Shown here piece after piece: positions 43,563 through 51,841 of a DNA stretch of 64,000 bases. This stretch comes from Anoxybacteroides rupiense (GTDB lineage: Bacteria > Bacillota > Bacilli > Bacillales > Anoxybacillaceae). A program made the position numbers and the translations under genes. The notes under the pieces were generated by a model that was not told the DNA's origin, searched no databases, and saw only the letters and a list, made by a program, of their open reading frames with translations. The stretch is from positions 1 through 64,000 of the forward strand of contig NZ_JACIDF010000009.1 in the NCBI RefSeq assembly GCF_014196195.1, given 5' to 3'. Positions within the stretch are counted from its first letter, which is position 1. Each line of letters opens with the position of its first letter.

Positions 43563-45143
43563 ATGGGTTCAACCTTTCAAGGATTGGAAATCGCCAAACG
43601 CGGCATGTCGACGCAGCAAATGGCGTTATACGTCACAGGAAATAATATTGCCAATGCCAACACGCCAGGCTATTCGCGCCAACGCGTCAATTTTACCGAA
43701 ACGGAGCCGTATCCGCCAGCCTCGATGAACCGCCCGCAAATTCCCGGACAGATGGGGACCGGAGTCGAAGCCGGCTCGATCCAGCGCGTGCGGGAGAAGT
43801 TTTTAGATCTGCAGTACAGAGATGAGGCAACGAAATTGGGATATTGGAGCACCCGTTCTGATGCCATTGCGAAGATGGAAGATATTATGAACGAGCCAAG
43901 TGATTTTGGGTTAGGAAAAGTAATGTCCCAGTTTTGGCAATCATTGCAGGATTTAAGCACAAATCCGGAAAATGAGGGCGCTCGTGCTGCTGTTCGTCAA
44001 AGAGGAGTAGCGGTGGCAGAATCTTTTCGGTATCTTTCGAATTCCCTTTCGAAAATCCGCACGGATTTAGGACAAGAAATTAAAACAGGATTGCTTGAAG
44101 TGAACTCCATTTTAAAACAAATTAGTGAATTAAATGACCAAATTAAAGCAATTGAACCAAACGGTTATTTACCGAATGATCTTTATGACAAACGTGATGC
44201 TCTTGTGGATGAATTATCAAAATTCATCAATGTAAAGGTGGATACAGTTCCTTCAGGTGGCAATTCTCTTGATATTGCTGAAGGAATTTATGAAATTTCT
44301 ATGGTGAATGGTGATGGATCTTTAATGAAAATTGTCACACAAAACGGATTTTCCTCTTTCTCAGTGGATCCTGCTGTTTCAGGCGATCCCACCAATCCCG
44401 ACGGATATATTTCACATATCCAAATTACTGATGAACAGGGAAATACCTCCTCTCTCTTGCCTGATCAAATAGCATCTGGACGAATGAAGGCGTTAATTGA
44501 GATGTATGGCTATGGCACAGGCCCCGACAATATAAAAGGGTACTATCCGGATATGCTGGCGGATTTAGATAAAATGGCTTATTCGTTTGTTACTATGTTT
44601 AATTCACAGCATCAAGCTGGGTTTGATTTAGAGGGAGTTGCTGGAGAAGATTTCTTTAAAACGTCAATCGGATCTCCTCCAGAGAAAGGGGCAGCGGCTA
44701 CTATTGAAGTATCTGCTAGCATTATGGCGAATTTATCAAAAATTGCTGCTTCTTCTAAGTCTGGAGAAACCGGTAACGGAAGCAATGCTCTTTACTTAGC
44801 AATGATTAAGGACATCCAAATTGCAAGCGGAAGTGCTACCCTTCCAAGCGGAGATACGATTAGTGTTCCGATTAACGGGGGAACCGTACAAACGTTTTAT
44901 CAAGGGCTTATTGGAAAGCTTGGTGTAGATGGTCAGCAAGCGAAACGCATGGAGACCAATGCGGAAACGCTAGTTTTGTCGGTTGAGAATAATAGGCAGT
45001 CGGTAAGCTCAGTATCTCTTGATGAAGAAATGACGAATATGATTAAGTTCCAACACGCTTATAATGCAGCAGCCCGGCAAATCACGGTCATTGATGAGAT
45101 GCTTGATAAAATCATCAACGGAATGGGCATTGTAGGAAGGTAG
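43563..45143 (+). CDS. flgK: FlgK, hook-associated protein 1
   Basis: 526 residues. The N-terminal rod/hook signature LEIAKRGMSTQQMALYVTGNNIANANTPGYSRQR (residues about 7-40, quoted in part: NNIANANTPGYSRQ) and the C-terminal segment DEEMTNMIKFQHAYNAAARQ are typical. FlgK forms the first hook-filament junction ring. Codon use changes inside the gene: the first 140 codons are GC-rich like the genes before, and from about 44.0 kb the sequence is AT-rich like the genes after. The conserved ends and the variable middle could both reflect recombination. Confidence 0.94.
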   Translation: MGSTFQGLEIAKRGMSTQQMALYVTGNNIANANTPGYSRQRVNFTETEPYPPASMNRPQIPGQMGTGVEAGSIQRVREKFLDLQYRDEATKLGYWSTRSDAIAKMEDIMNEPSDFGLGKVMSQFWQSLQDLSTNPENEGARAAVRQRGVAVAESFRYLSNSLSKIRTDLGQEIKTGLLEVNSILKQISELNDQIKAIEPNGYLPNDLYDKRDALVDELSKFINVKVDTVPSGGNSLDIAEGIYEISMVNGDGSLMKIVTQNGFSSFSVDPAVSGDPTNPDGYISHIQITDEQGNTSSLLPDQIASGRMKALIEMYGYGTGPDNIKGYYPDMLADLDKMAYSFVTMFNSQHQAGFDLEGVAGEDFFKTSIGSPPEKGAAATIEVSASIMANLSKIAASSKSGETGNGSNALYLAMIKDIQIASGSATLPSGDTISVPINGGTVQTFYQGLIGKLGVDGQQAKRMETNAETLVLSVENNRQSVSSVSLDEEMTNMIKFQHAYNAAARQITVIDEMLDKIINGMGIVGR

Positions 45144-45153
45144 GTGGTTTATA

Positions 45154-46074
45154 ATGAGAGTGACGCAGTCGATGCTTGCCAATAATATGCTTCGCAATTT
45201 ATCAAACAGTTATGAAAAGCTTGGAATATATCAAGAACAGCTGACAACGGGAAAAAAGATTACACGTCCATCTGATGATCCTGTGGTTGCGATGAAAGGA
45301 ATTGCTTACCGTGAAGGCTTAGAGCGTGTACAACAATATCAGCGCAATATTGGCGAGGTTAATAACTGGATTGATAGTGCTGACGATGCCCTTGATCAGG
45401 TGGGCCTTGCTTTGCAGCGTGTGCAGGAGCTGATTGTTCAAGCGTCTACCGACACGGCAACTCCTTCAGATCGCCAGAAAATTGCCGATGAAATCGAACA
45501 AATTCAAAAACATATTGTGGATGTGGCTAATACGAAGATAGGAGATAAATATATTTTTAATGGCGCTGATACAAAAAATCCGTTGTTTACTTCTTATCCT
45601 GAAAGCACTGGAACAGCATTGGGATTAAATCCTAATGCTAATACAAGTGATGTAGAAATCGAGGTATTTGACGGAATTAAGCTTGATGTTAATATTAATG
45701 GTAAGGATTTATTTGCTGGTGCAACAGGACAGGACGGGCTTGTTGGCCTATTGCAAAAAATAAAAATCGATTTAAGGGACGGAAGTAAAACAGGAGACGA
45801 TATCGATAACTATTTAGGTGATATTCAAAAGCAACAAGATGTATTATTATCTGCGCGTTCGGAGCTGGGGGCCAAACAAAATCGAGTAGAAATGATGGAG
45901 AATCGCTTATCTTCGCAAGAAGTGATTATGACAAGAGTCATGTCTGATAATGAAGATATTGATTACGAAAAAACGATTACGAATCTTATTTCACAGGAAA
46001 GTGTGCATCGTGTTGCGTTAAGTGTGGGTGCGCGTATTATTCAGCCGACTTTAGTTGATTTCCTGCGTTCATAA
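45154..46074 (+). CDS. flgL: FlgL, hook-associated protein 3
   Basis: 306 residues with flagellin-like D0 helices at both ends: TQSMLANNMLRNLSNSYEKL at the N-terminus and the C-terminal SVGARIIQPTLVDFL. FlgL is the second junction protein, to which flagellin attaches. The ATG is 10 bases after the flgK stop. Confidence 0.93.
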   Translation: MRVTQSMLANNMLRNLSNSYEKLGIYQEQLTTGKKITRPSDDPVVAMKGIAYREGLERVQQYQRNIGEVNNWIDSADDALDQVGLALQRVQELIVQASTDTATPSDRQKIADEIEQIQKHIVDVANTKIGDKYIFNGADTKNPLFTSYPESTGTALGLNPNANTSDVEIEVFDGIKLDVNINGKDLFAGATGQDGLVGLLQKIKIDLRDGSKTGDDIDNYLGDIQKQQDVLLSARSELGAKQNRVEMMENRLSSQEVIMTRVMSDNEDIDYEKTITNLISQESVHRVALSVGARIIQPTLVDFLRS

Positions 46075-46094
46075 TAAATAAAAAAGGTGAGAGC

Positions 46095-46649
46095 ATGGAT
46101 TTTCCGCAAATACAAATTCAAACGACTAAAGCCATTCTTGGGTTAAACATTCAAAGGCCTATTCAACAAATAGAGCAGCCTAAAGCTGATCTGAATATTA
46201 AGCAGCCACCGGCAACGGTTTTGATGGATTCAAAGCCTGCCCGATTAACAATTGATCAATCGAAAGCTTGGAGCGATATGGGGCTCATTGGTCCGTTAGC
46301 TTCTTCAAGAGAATTTGCTCAGGAAGGGCGACAGGCAGTGTTAGAAGGCATTTCTCGGCGTGCGCAGGAAGGGGATCGGTTGATGAAAATTGAAGATAAA
46401 GAAAATGTCATTGCGGAAATGGAAAAAGAAAAAGGAATAAGGCTTTATAGCGGTCTTACTATAAAATTTATTCCTTCTGTGCATAGCGTCAAAATCGATT
46501 ATCAACCGAGCGAAGTAAATATTGAAGTCGATACAAATAAACCGATTATCAGCGTGAACGTGAATCGGCCGATTCACGAATATACACCTGGTAAAGTATC
46601 AGGTTATATGATTCAGTATCCGTCCATTAAAATCGATGTTAAATATTGA
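46095..46649 (+). CDS. yviE: YviE (DUF6470) flagellar-operon protein
   Basis: 184 residues. The protein has alternating hydrophobic beta segments at both ends (FPQIQIQTTKAILGLNI; NVEVNRP-like repeats near 150) around a charged helical middle (about 60-120). It is conserved between flgL and fliW in bacilli; its function is not established. The ATG follows AAAAGGTGAGAG. A terminator-like hairpin follows. Confidence 0.88.
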   Translation: MDFPQIQIQTTKAILGLNIQRPIQQIEQPKADLNIKQPPATVLMDSKPARLTIDQSKAWSDMGLIGPLASSREFAQEGRQAVLEGISRRAQEGDRLMKIEDKENVIAEMEKEKGIRLYSGLTIKFIPSVHSVKIDYQPSEVNIEVDTNKPIISVNVNRPIHEYTPGKVSGYMIQYPSIKIDVKY

Positions 46650-46652
46650 GAA

Positions 46653-46686
46653 GCGGTACCGTTGCGGTGTACCGTTTTTTTTGTGA
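46653..46686 (+). terminator. Terminator-like hairpin between yviE and fliW
   Basis: CGGTAC and GTACCG arms with a loop of about nine bases, followed by eight T residues at 46675-46682. It would separate or attenuate the operon before fliW-csrA. Confidence 0.7.
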
Positions 46687-46707
46687 AAGGGAAGAAAGGG
46701 GTATAGT

Positions 46708-47151
46708 ATGAAAATTGTATCGAAATTTCTAGGAGAAGTGGAAATCAATGATGACCAAATCATTCATTTTCCTAACGGATTACCGGGGTTTGAAACAGAA
46801 AAACAATTTGCTATTTTGCCACTAGAGGATCAATCTGCTTTTGCCATTTTGCAATCCGTTGGTCACAGCCATGTGGGATTTGTGATTGCCTACCCTTTTG
46901 CTTTTTATGCTAACTATACTTTTGAATTGACTGAGGATGATATTTCCAAGCTGAAACTGGATTCTCCAGACGACTGTGTAACGTATGCCATCATGACATT
47001 AAGAGAACCTTTTATTGATTCGACTCTGAATCTCAAAGCGCCCATAGTCATTAATATAAAAGAAAAAATCGGCAAACAACTGATTCTTCATGATAGCGAT
47101 TATCCGATCCGTTTCCCGATTTCAACTGTACATGGGAAGGAGGAAGTATAA
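46708..47151 (+). CDS. fliW: FliW, flagellar assembly factor
   Basis: 147 residues with the FliW pattern: INDDQIIHFPNGLPGFE near the N-terminus and VGHSHVGFVIAYPFAF at about 50-66. FliW binds either flagellin or CsrA. Free FliW sequesters CsrA and so permits hag translation, giving partner switching. It ends directly before csrA (0-base gap), matching the known functional pair. Confidence 0.94.
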   Translation: MKIVSKFLGEVEINDDQIIHFPNGLPGFETEKQFAILPLEDQSAFAILQSVGHSHVGFVIAYPFAFYANYTFELTEDDISKLKLDSPDDCVTYAIMTLREPFIDSTLNLKAPIVINIKEKIGKQLILHDSDYPIRFPISTVHGKEEV

Positions 47152-47379
47152 TTGCTGGTGCTTACGAGAAAAAAAAATGAATCGATTATGATCGGGGATT
47201 CCATTGAAATTAAAGTGCTTTCAGTAGAAGGGGAACAAGTGAAGCTCGGGATTATTGCCCCCAAGCATGTTGATATACATCGCAAAGAAATCTATTTATC
47301 TATTCAAGAAGAAAACAGGCAGGCTGTCGACATTTCGACAAAATTATTGCAGCAATTAAAAAGTAACAAAAAAAGCTAA
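47152..47379 (+). CDS. csrA: CsrA, translational repressor of flagellin
   Basis: 75 residues with the standard CsrA fold ([34 protein letters not shown]). The start is a TTG right after the fliW stop, behind AAGGAGG. The dimer binds GGA motifs in the hag leader, where the sequence shows a hairpin with AGGA in its loop and a second site at the Shine-Dalgarno. Confidence 0.95.
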   Translation: MLVLTRKKNESIMIGDSIEIKVLSVEGEQVKLGIIAPKHVDIHRKEIYLSIQEENRQAVDISTKLLQQLKSNKKS

Positions 47380-47386
47380 AAAGCAT

Positions 47387-47413
47387 TAAACATTTCGCGA
47401 ATGGTACCGATAT
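47387..47413 (+). promoter_or_regulatory. hag: SigD promoter of hag
   Basis: TAAA (47387-47390), a 15-base spacer and ACCGATAT (47406-47413), close to the SigD consensus. Transcription would start near 47421, giving a leader of about 75 bases. Confidence 0.9.
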
Positions 47414-47420
47414 AAAAAAT

Positions 47421-47489
47421 GGAGAGCAGGGAGATCCTGTCTTCCAATTCTACAAGGATGTAGAAAAATATCAATTCAAGGAGGAATTT
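47421..47489 (+). promoter_or_regulatory. hag leader with CsrA-binding sites
   Basis: The leader begins with a hairpin GGAGAGCAGG/CCTGTCTTCC (47421-47445, one mismatch). Next is TTCTACA-AGGA-TGTAGAA (47448-47465), a perfect 7-bp stem presenting AGGA in the loop, the ideal CsrA site. The Shine-Dalgarno AAGGAGGAA (47478-47486) contains a second GGA pair. Layout matches the two-site CsrA control known for B. subtilis hag. Confidence 0.85.
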
Positions 47490-47494
47490 CGAAA

Positions 47495-48307
47495 ATGAGA
47501 ATTCAACACAACATCTCTGCGTTAAACACGCACCGTCAATTAGCGTTCAACAACACTCAAGCTGCGAAAAACCTTGAGAAGCTTTCTTCTGGCTTCCGCA
47601 TTAACCGCGCTGGCGACGATGCAGCAGGTCTTGCCATCTCTGAAAAAATGCGCGGCCAAATCCGCGGTTTAGAAATGGCATCTAAAAACGCGCAAGACTC
47701 TATTTCTTTAATTCAAACAGCTGAAGGCGCATTAACGGAAACTCATGCTATCCTTCAACGTATGCGCGAGCTTGCTGTACAAGCATCTAACGACACAAAC
47801 GTAAGTGCTGACCGTACAGCGATTCAAAGTGAAATTGACGCACTTGTATCTGAAATTAACCGTATTTCTCAAAATACGGAGTTTAACACTCAAAAGTTGT
47901 TAGATGGAACTTTCAACAATAAGGTATTCCATATTGGTGCAAACAGCGGACAGTCCATCACTCTTACAATTGCAAACATGGGAGCTTCAGCACTTACTAT
48001 TAATTCATTGAGTGTTGCAAGTTCTGGAAGTGCTAATTCTGCTATTACTTCCATTAATAACGCTATTGAAACTGTATCAAAAGAGCGTTCTAAACTTGGT
48101 GCGGTGCAAAACCGTTTAGAACACACAATTAACAACCTTGGCGCCACTTCTGAAAACTTAACAGCTGCTGAATCACGTATCCGTGACGTTGACATGGCGA
48201 AAGAAATGATGGAGTTCACGAAGAACAACATCTTAATGCAAGCTGCGCAATCAATGTTGGCTCAATCCAACCAAATGCCGCAAGGAGTATTGCAGCTATT
48301 ACGGTAA
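47495..48307 (+). CDS. hag: Flagellin, unspliced reading frame (gene interrupted by group I intron)
   Basis: 270 residues as read without splicing. Standard flagellin ends: [19 protein letters not shown] at the N-terminus and [17 protein letters not shown] in the D0/D1 C-terminal region; the central variable domain is very short. A 386-nt group I intron enters near 48266. Reading on into the intron still gives a flagellin ending ([12 protein letters not shown], stop 48305-48307). Splicing to exon 2 (48653-48693) gives a product of the same length ending [12 protein letters not shown]. Glycosylation by the downstream Maf and pse genes is expected on Ser/Thr residues of the central part. Confidence 0.95.
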   Translation: MRIQHNISALNTHRQLAFNNTQAAKNLEKLSSGFRINRAGDDAAGLAISEKMRGQIRGLEMASKNAQDSISLIQTAEGALTETHAILQRMRELAVQASNDTNVSADRTAIQSEIDALVSEINRISQNTEFNTQKLLDGTFNNKVFHIGANSGQSITLTIANMGASALTINSLSVASSGSANSAITSINNAIETVSKERSKLGAVQNRLEHTINNLGATSENLTAAESRIRDVDMAKEMMEFTKNNILMQAAQSMLAQSNQMPQGVLQLLR

Positions 48308-48652
48308 TTTGGATTGGAAGGGCGTCTAGCCTGGAAACGGGCTAGATGATGACTGGGTGAATTGCTGGGAAGCCCTAAAGCCTTCCTTGCCACAACGAAG
48401 CTGGAAACGGCAGGCGTGAAGGTGCAAAAAAAGGAAGGATGCAACAATGGGTAATCAGCAGCCAAGCTCCTGTCTCGAAAGAGTGGAGAAGGTTCAACGA
48501 CTAGGGCGTACCACCTAAGGCCATTGGCTATGGTGATGAGGTCCGTAGGGGAGGCGGATGCCGAACCGAAGTGCCCGGCCCCTCACTAGCGATTAGCTGG
48601 CGGGTGAAGAGATAGTCTACACAACGGTCGAAAGACGTTGAGGCATGGCAAG
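48267..48652 (+). ncRNA. Group I self-splicing intron in flagellin gene
   Basis: The four conserved core elements are in order: P (48359-48371), Q with AATCAGCAGCC (48453-48463), R with GTTCAACGACTA (48492-48503) and S with AAGAGATAGTCT (48607-48618). R GACTA pairs with S TAGTC as P7. The guide TTGGATTG (48309-48316) pairs with CAATCCAA (48263-48270) around the 5' junction as P1, and CCAA of exon 2 can form P10. The splice sites are after T48266 and G48652, or equally in frame after T48262 and G48648. A GAAA-capped hairpin (48622-48641) looks like P9. No ORF for an endonuclease is inside; length 386 nt. Confidence 0.92.
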
Positions 48653-48693
48653 CCAACCAACAACCACAAGGAGTATTGCAATTGCTCCGATAA
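48653..48693 (+). other. hag: Flagellin exon 2
   Basis: 41 bases encoding the last 13 codons ([13 protein letters not shown] with the split serine codon) and TAA. Joined to 47495-48266 it gives 813 bases, 270 residues. The ending matches the standard bacillar flagellin C-terminus. Confidence 0.88.
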
Positions 48694-48709
48694 TTTGCAA
48701 ACAGCGATG

Positions 48710-48738
48710 GGCCTTAGAATTGTTTCTAAGGCCTTTTT
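48710..48738 (+). terminator. hag terminator
   Basis: GGCCTTAGAA and TTTCTAAGGCC form a stem followed by TTTTTAA. It lies 17 bases after the exon 2 stop. Confidence 0.85.
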
Positions 48739-48743
48739 AATAT

Positions 48744-49598
48744 TTATATATCGTACCTTTGTATTTCTCTCCATTTATAGACAATGGACCAGTAACTTCT
48801 TTGCAGGGCGCTGGCAATTTCTTTAATGCTCATCCCGTTCTGTTTCATCTGTTTGATTAGTTTTATTTCTTCAGAGGAGTAGGGTTTGTAGCGTTCGGAG
48901 CTGCTAACTACAATGTCAAAGTTCGGATATTTATGCTTCCATTTCATACTTTCTAATTTTAGCCGCTCATTCCAATTGGTTTTGTAATGCATGGATGGAC
49001 AAGTGTTTGTTACGTTGAAAATAATATCTAAGAATAGAAATGTATCTTTTACGCACGTTGTTTTTAAAATCATACCTTTTCCATCTTTACGTTGGCTTAG
49101 CTGGAAAGCGATATGGAAGTGTTTAAGAATATGCCGCTGCAATTGTGGCAGTTCATTGTGTGAATAACATTGCAAATACAAGTAAATGTGAGGGGTAAGA
49201 TAAATGCGTTTTTTTCGCTTGTTTACCCGAGAAGAAATACAAAGCGAACCATCATCCATATATAATACGGCAAGAAAATGAGGTAAAGTACAGTACGAAA
49301 GTAAGGAAAGCGGTATCTGTTTTGTACCATCCTCCCGATAAAAATGCGGGTACAGAGATGTAAATAGTGGCATAGAACGGGAACGGACGCATTGGCTTTT
49401 AGGAGTAATATAAAGAAATTCATTGAAAAACGATATTTTCCATTTTCGATATTCTTCTTGCTGGATTCCAAAATGTTCACGATAGCTATGATTTTTTCTT
49501 CGGCTGTTCCGATAAATTTTGGTGATTTCTCCATCTCCCATAATGCTTGCGACTAATATGTTTTGTTGTATAGGCGTTAATTGTAGGAAATCTTTCAT
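48744..49598 (-). CDS. Free-standing LAGLIDADG homing endonuclease
   Basis: 284 residues from the ATG at 49598 behind GGAAGGGAAG; a TTG at 49616 is a weaker alternative. Two LAGLIDADG helices are visible: ILVASIMGDG (about 14-23) and LAVLYMDDG (about 109-117), with their acidic catalytic ends. The C-terminus carries a resolvase-like HTH (IKLIKQMKQNGMSIKEIASAL). It is convergent with hag and lies 50 bases past exon 2, outside the intron. It probably cuts intronless flagellin genes near the insertion site and so mobilises intron and itself together. Confidence 0.88.
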   Translation of the reverse strand: MKDFLQLTPIQQNILVASIMGDGEITKIYRNSRRKNHSYREHFGIQQEEYRKWKISFFNEFLYITPKSQCVRSRSMPLFTSLYPHFYREDGTKQIPLSLLSYCTLPHFLAVLYMDDGSLCISSRVNKRKKRIYLTPHIYLYLQCYSHNELPQLQRHILKHFHIAFQLSQRKDGKGMILKTTCVKDTFLFLDIIFNVTNTCPSMHYKTNWNERLKLESMKWKHKYPNFDIVVSSSERYKPYSSEEIKLIKQMKQNGMSIKEIASALQRSYWSIVYKWREIQRYDI

Positions 49599-50068
49599 TG
49601 AGATCTTCCCTTCCAACGAGCGTGTTTTTATGTATTATAACATATGTTCGCCTCTCTATTTCCATCGTTTATCTTTATAAATTTATAGCAGTAAGTGGAG
49701 ACGCGGTGGTCATATAGGAGCAGAAGTTGCATCTTGTATCATCATTCGCATTCAAATGTGTAAAATCATATGATCATGAAGTCGTTTAGAGTTTTTATTC
49801 AATATAGGTATCATTTTCGACAAATAATAATTTTTATACTATTGGTTGATGTATGGGGCGCCTCTATAATTAACAACACGGGCTTAGGTTTACAAGAGAA
49901 AGTTGGATGTGGCTATAGCGGTTCACATGGATGAAAATCGTTTGGAGTAAAAGCGGCTCTTATATTATCGACAGAATGTCAATAGGCGTCAGTTAAATTC
50001 TAGCGATTGGGCGATGATGTATTAACAAAAGATGATAATGGCCGATATTATAATTGAGGTGCTAATTT
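49599..50068. other. Intergenic region of 470 bases between endonuclease and maf genes
   Basis: AT-rich, with no gene or clear hairpin found. It should carry the minus-strand promoter of the endonuclease gene and a plus-strand promoter for the glycosylation operon, neither of which I could place with confidence. Confidence 0.5.
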
Positions 50069-51841
50069 ATGAACAATGGGATGAAAGAGTATTCAATTAT
50101 AGAGGAAATCGCCAAGAGCGGGCATCGCATTCATAGGATAAACAATTATTATTTGCACAGCAAATATGACCCGATACGCGAAGCTGCCCGATTTGCCGAC
50201 CAGCATTACAAAAAGCATCATTTGCATATTTTATTTGGTATTGGGTCGGGGCATATTGCAAAAGCTTTAAGTGAAAAAATGAGTGAAGATGAGTTTTTAA
50301 TCGTGATTGAACCATTAGATCAACTGATGGAAGAACAAATGAATAGTGAGTTAAAGCAGACAGCGATGATAGGGCTAAAACATGTAGATAACTTTCAACA
50401 GTTGTGTGACACGCTTTTAATGAAGAGATTTAACCAACGGGTACAAGTGGTTTGTTCGCCCAATTACGATAAATTGTTTTTAGACGATTACAATAAAGTA
50501 TTAGCGATCGTTCATGATTTAGTCCATGTACAGAAAGTACATGAAAATACGGTCCGATTTTTTGCGGAAGAATGGCAGAGAAATTTTATTTTGAACTTAT
50601 TTTACGCCTTTGACGATATTCCTTTCAAAGCATTGGAAGAATGTTTTGACGTTCCGGTTGTGGTTGCATCAGGTGGTCCATCTCTCACAAAACAAATACC
50701 GTTGCTAAAAAAAATACGAAAGCATGTGCTTTTAGTATCTTCAGGATCGACGATTAACACACTATTAAATTGCGGGCTTGAGCCTGATTTTGTTGTAACA
50801 ATAGATGGTCACATAAATAACTATAAACATTTTGAATCGATAGAATTGAAAAGAACAAAAATGATTTATTCTTTATTACACCATGAGAAAATTTTAGAAA
50901 AAATCAATCAAAGGTCTATTTTTTTTGTACCAAGCGCTCCACCAGAACTAAAGTCGTATGCTGAAAAATTATTGCATAAAGAGGTTCCAGATATTTTCGG
51001 CGGGGCTTCTGTGGCCGTCTATGCCTTAAGTATGGCTTATCATATCTCTTCAGGACCTATTGCTCTTATCGGCCAGGATTTAGCTTATACCGACAACAAA
51101 ACACATGCGGAATATAATAAAAATTTCCGAAAAGTCGATGAAACATACATGAAAGAACGAGGAATGTTCTATACCGAAGGATATGATGGTGGACAAGTGC
51201 TGACAGATTATCCTTTTCTCATGATGAAGCATAATTTTGAAAAGTTGCTACAAACCTTTCCACAATCTGAAAGAATTTATAATTGCACCGAAGGCGGAGC
51301 AAAGATTGCGGGATATCAGCAACTTTCGTTTCAAGAGTTTTGCGAACGGTATATAGATGCTGGAAAAACAACAGCAATGTTCGACGTGAATTTATATTCA
51401 AACCGAGATGTTCAAGAATGGCAAGAGTTTTTTAATCGAATTGAGAGCGAAATAAAATTGCACGATCAAGTGAAACGGCTTGCTGAAGAAGCGGTCTTGC
51501 TTTTGAAGCAGAACACTTCAAACAGAGCGTTTGATAAAAAAATTTTAAAAAGGCTAGATCAGATTGATGAGAAATTAAAACCAATGCTCGCTGAGGGAGG
51601 GATGGAATTAATTTCTAATCCGATTATTTTGGACGTATTTAATCATTATTTGCCGCATGAAAATGAAACAGAGCAAGAAGCGTATCAACGGGTATATGCC
51701 CGCTCTTTAGATTTATATTCTCGTTTGTGTAAAGCAGCCATTGATTCAAAAGGCTTTTTCATCGAACTAAAAGGGAAAGTTCAAAACAAAATTATGTCTA
51801 TGGAGATAAAGAGGGAGAGCAATGACAAATCTTATTTATGA
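50069..51841 (+). CDS. Motility-associated factor (Maf) flagellin glycosyltransferase, long form
   Basis: 590 residues. The central DUF115/Maf domain shows VVVASGGPSLTKQIPLL (about 199-215), VTIDGHINNY and ALIGQDLAYT (about 332-341). An N-terminal Rossmann-like part (HILFGIGSGHIAKAL) and a helical C-terminal 150 residues flank it. Maf proteins move nonulosonic acids such as pseudaminic acid from CMP to flagellin Ser/Thr in the cytoplasm. It is the first gene of the glycan operon and overlaps the next by 20 bases. Confidence 0.9.
   Translation: MNNGMKEYSIIEEIAKSGHRIHRINNYYLHSKYDPIREAARFADQHYKKHHLHILFGIGSGHIAKALSEKMSEDEFLIVIEPLDQLMEEQMNSELKQTAMIGLKHVDNFQQLCDTLLMKRFNQRVQVVCSPNYDKLFLDDYNKVLAIVHDLVHVQKVHENTVRFFAEEWQRNFILNLFYAFDDIPFKALEECFDVPVVVASGGPSLTKQIPLLKKIRKHVLLVSSGSTINTLLNCGLEPDFVVTIDGHINNYKHFESIELKRTKMIYSLLHHEKILEKINQRSIFFVPSAPPELKSYAEKLLHKEVPDIFGGASVAVYALSMAYHISSGPIALIGQDLAYTDNKTHAEYNKNFRKVDETYMKERGMFYTEGYDGGQVLTDYPFLMMKHNFEKLLQTFPQSERIYNCTEGGAKIAGYQQLSFQEFCERYIDAGKTTAMFDVNLYSNRDVQEWQEFFNRIESEIKLHDQVKRLAEEAVLLLKQNTSNRAFDKKILKRLDQIDEKLKPMLAEGGMELISNPIILDVFNHYLPHENETEQEAYQRVYARSLDLYSRLCKAAIDSKGFFIELKGKVQNKIMSMEIKRESNDKSYL

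Noticed and set aside
47495-48307. Treating hag as an ordinary uninterrupted gene
   Set aside because: The downstream duplicate C-terminus in frame and the complete group I core show an intron; the uninterrupted frame is only the unspliced version.
48308-48640. Endonuclease ORF inside the intron
   Set aside because: All frames are broken by stops in the folded core; the endonuclease gene is outside the intron on the minus strand.
49850-50060. tRNA- or rRNA-like fragment near GTGGCTATAGCGG upstream of maf
   Set aside because: Too short and without a cloverleaf or flanking rRNA sequence; likely chance.
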